DNA of 64,000 nt from Devosia rhodophyticola (GTDB lineage: Bacteria; Pseudomonadota; Alphaproteobacteria; Rhizobiales; Devosiaceae): NCBI RefSeq assembly GCF_028816475.1, contig NZ_CP118247.1, forward strand, positions 1,892,001 to 1,956,000, read 5' to 3'. Made by a program: the position numbers and the translations under genes. Under the pieces are notes generated by a model. It worked only from the letters and a program-made list of their open reading frames with translations. It ran no database searches and was not told the DNA's origin. Below, piece by piece: positions 63,768 through 64,000 of this stretch. Within the stretch, counting starts at the first letter, position 1. Every line of letters begins with the position of its first letter.

Positions 63768-64000
63768 ATGGAACAGGTCGAGTTCACTCTCAACGACATC
63801 GAATTTGAGAGGATCAAGGCCCGTGTGCGGGCCGAGGCGGGGATTTCCCTGAGCGATGCGAAACGGACATTGGTCATTTCGCGACTTTCCAAGATTGTTC
63901 GCACCCTCGGCATGGTCAGTTTTGCCGACTATCTCGATTTTCTGGAGCGTAATGCGAACGGCGCGGCGCGTCAGGACTTCATCAATGCGCTGACCACCAA
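63768..64000 (+). CDS. cheR: chemotaxis protein methyltransferase CheR (partial, C-terminus off window)
   Basis: From ATG 63768 the frame is open to the window end (about 77 codons): MEQVEFTLNDIEFERIKARV, AGISLSDAKRTLVISRLSKIV, FADYLDFLERN and DFINALTT. This is the N-terminal alpha domain of CheR, which methylates receptor glutamates with SAM. It follows the mcp by 36 bases. cheB is expected next but is beyond the window. Confidence 0.9.
   Translation, partial: MEQVEFTLNDIEFERIKARVRAEAGISLSDAKRTLVISRLSKIVRTLGMVSFADYLDFLERNANGAARQDFINALTT

Noticed and set aside
1..64000. CRISPR array, phage or insertion sequence
   Set aside because: No spaced direct repeats, transposase or integrase motifs were seen; the only repeats are short operator-like palindromes.

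Overview
The window is a GC-rich, gene-dense stretch of an alphaproteobacterial chromosome. The best guess is Hyphomicrobiales, possibly a Devosia or Pelagibacterium relative. That placement is inferred from gene content (ABC-transporter-rich catabolic islands, PotFGHI, the style of CheA/CheD/MCP, a CueR-like MerR, an Rrf2 regulator), not from a phylogeny. I see no prophage, insertion sequence, CRISPR array or rRNA. One tRNA is present.

Layout: (1) 1-6.3 kb: a partial isopropylmalate/tartrate-dehydrogenase-type gene, divergent from a tripartite tricarboxylate transporter operon (tctC-tctB-tctA) that continues into an OtnK-type sugar-acid kinase (frameshifted), an OtnC-type aldolase/decarboxylase and a monooxygenase-fold protein; this is a C4 sugar-acid uptake and degradation module. 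(2) 6.3-8.0 kb: an operon for a TTHB210-like secreted protein, a Tat-exported cupredoxin and an ECF sigma factor. (3) 8.05-9.3 kb: metY. (4) 9.5-22.8 kb: a two-armed catabolic locus around a ROK repressor. The minus arm has ROK, PIG-L deacetylase, sarcosine-oxidase-like enzyme and a class-V PLP enzyme; the plus arm has a sugar-type ABC transporter, an argininosuccinate-lyase-like enzyme and a PfkB kinase. Three of its genes carry single -1 frameshifts. (5) 23-24.4 kb: lytic transglycosylase and tRNA-Met. (6) 24.6-29.9 kb: DUF3830 protein, PotDBCA-type ABC transporter and LysR regulator. (7) 29.9-34.3 kb: CueR-like regulator, then TetR-HlyD-ABC efflux with a perfect operator palindrome. (8) 34.5-41.5 kb: cold-shock protein, small proteins, aldo/keto reductase, FAH hydrolase, Dda-like helicase, CPA2 antiporter and Rrf2 regulator. 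(9) 41.4-46 kb: two very small ORFs, one with a Shine-Dalgarno fully complementary to the 16S 3' end, and the putrescine importer potFGHI. (10) 46.3-57.2 kb: pseudouridine catabolism (psuG-psuK), DUF1304, M20 peptidase, YeiE/YeiH pair, a bufferin-like peptide with DoxX, MscS channel, and three oxidoreductases. (11) 57.5-64 kb: a chemotaxis cluster (STAS, cheY, cheA, cheW, a CheT/CheZ-like gene in reverse, cheD, mcp, cheR partial).

Most promising leads: the 9.5-22.8 kb locus as an uncharacterised N-acyl/N-substituted amino-compound pathway; the 24-codon ORF with a perfect extended Shine-Dalgarno; the bufferin gene with a SigF-type promoter but no adjacent maturation genes; and the CheT/CheZ-like protein with a D-x3-Q motif. 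Five -1 frameshifts, all in runs of 5-6 identical bases in the first 22 kb, are either gene decay or sequencing errors and must be resolved before those genes are interpreted.
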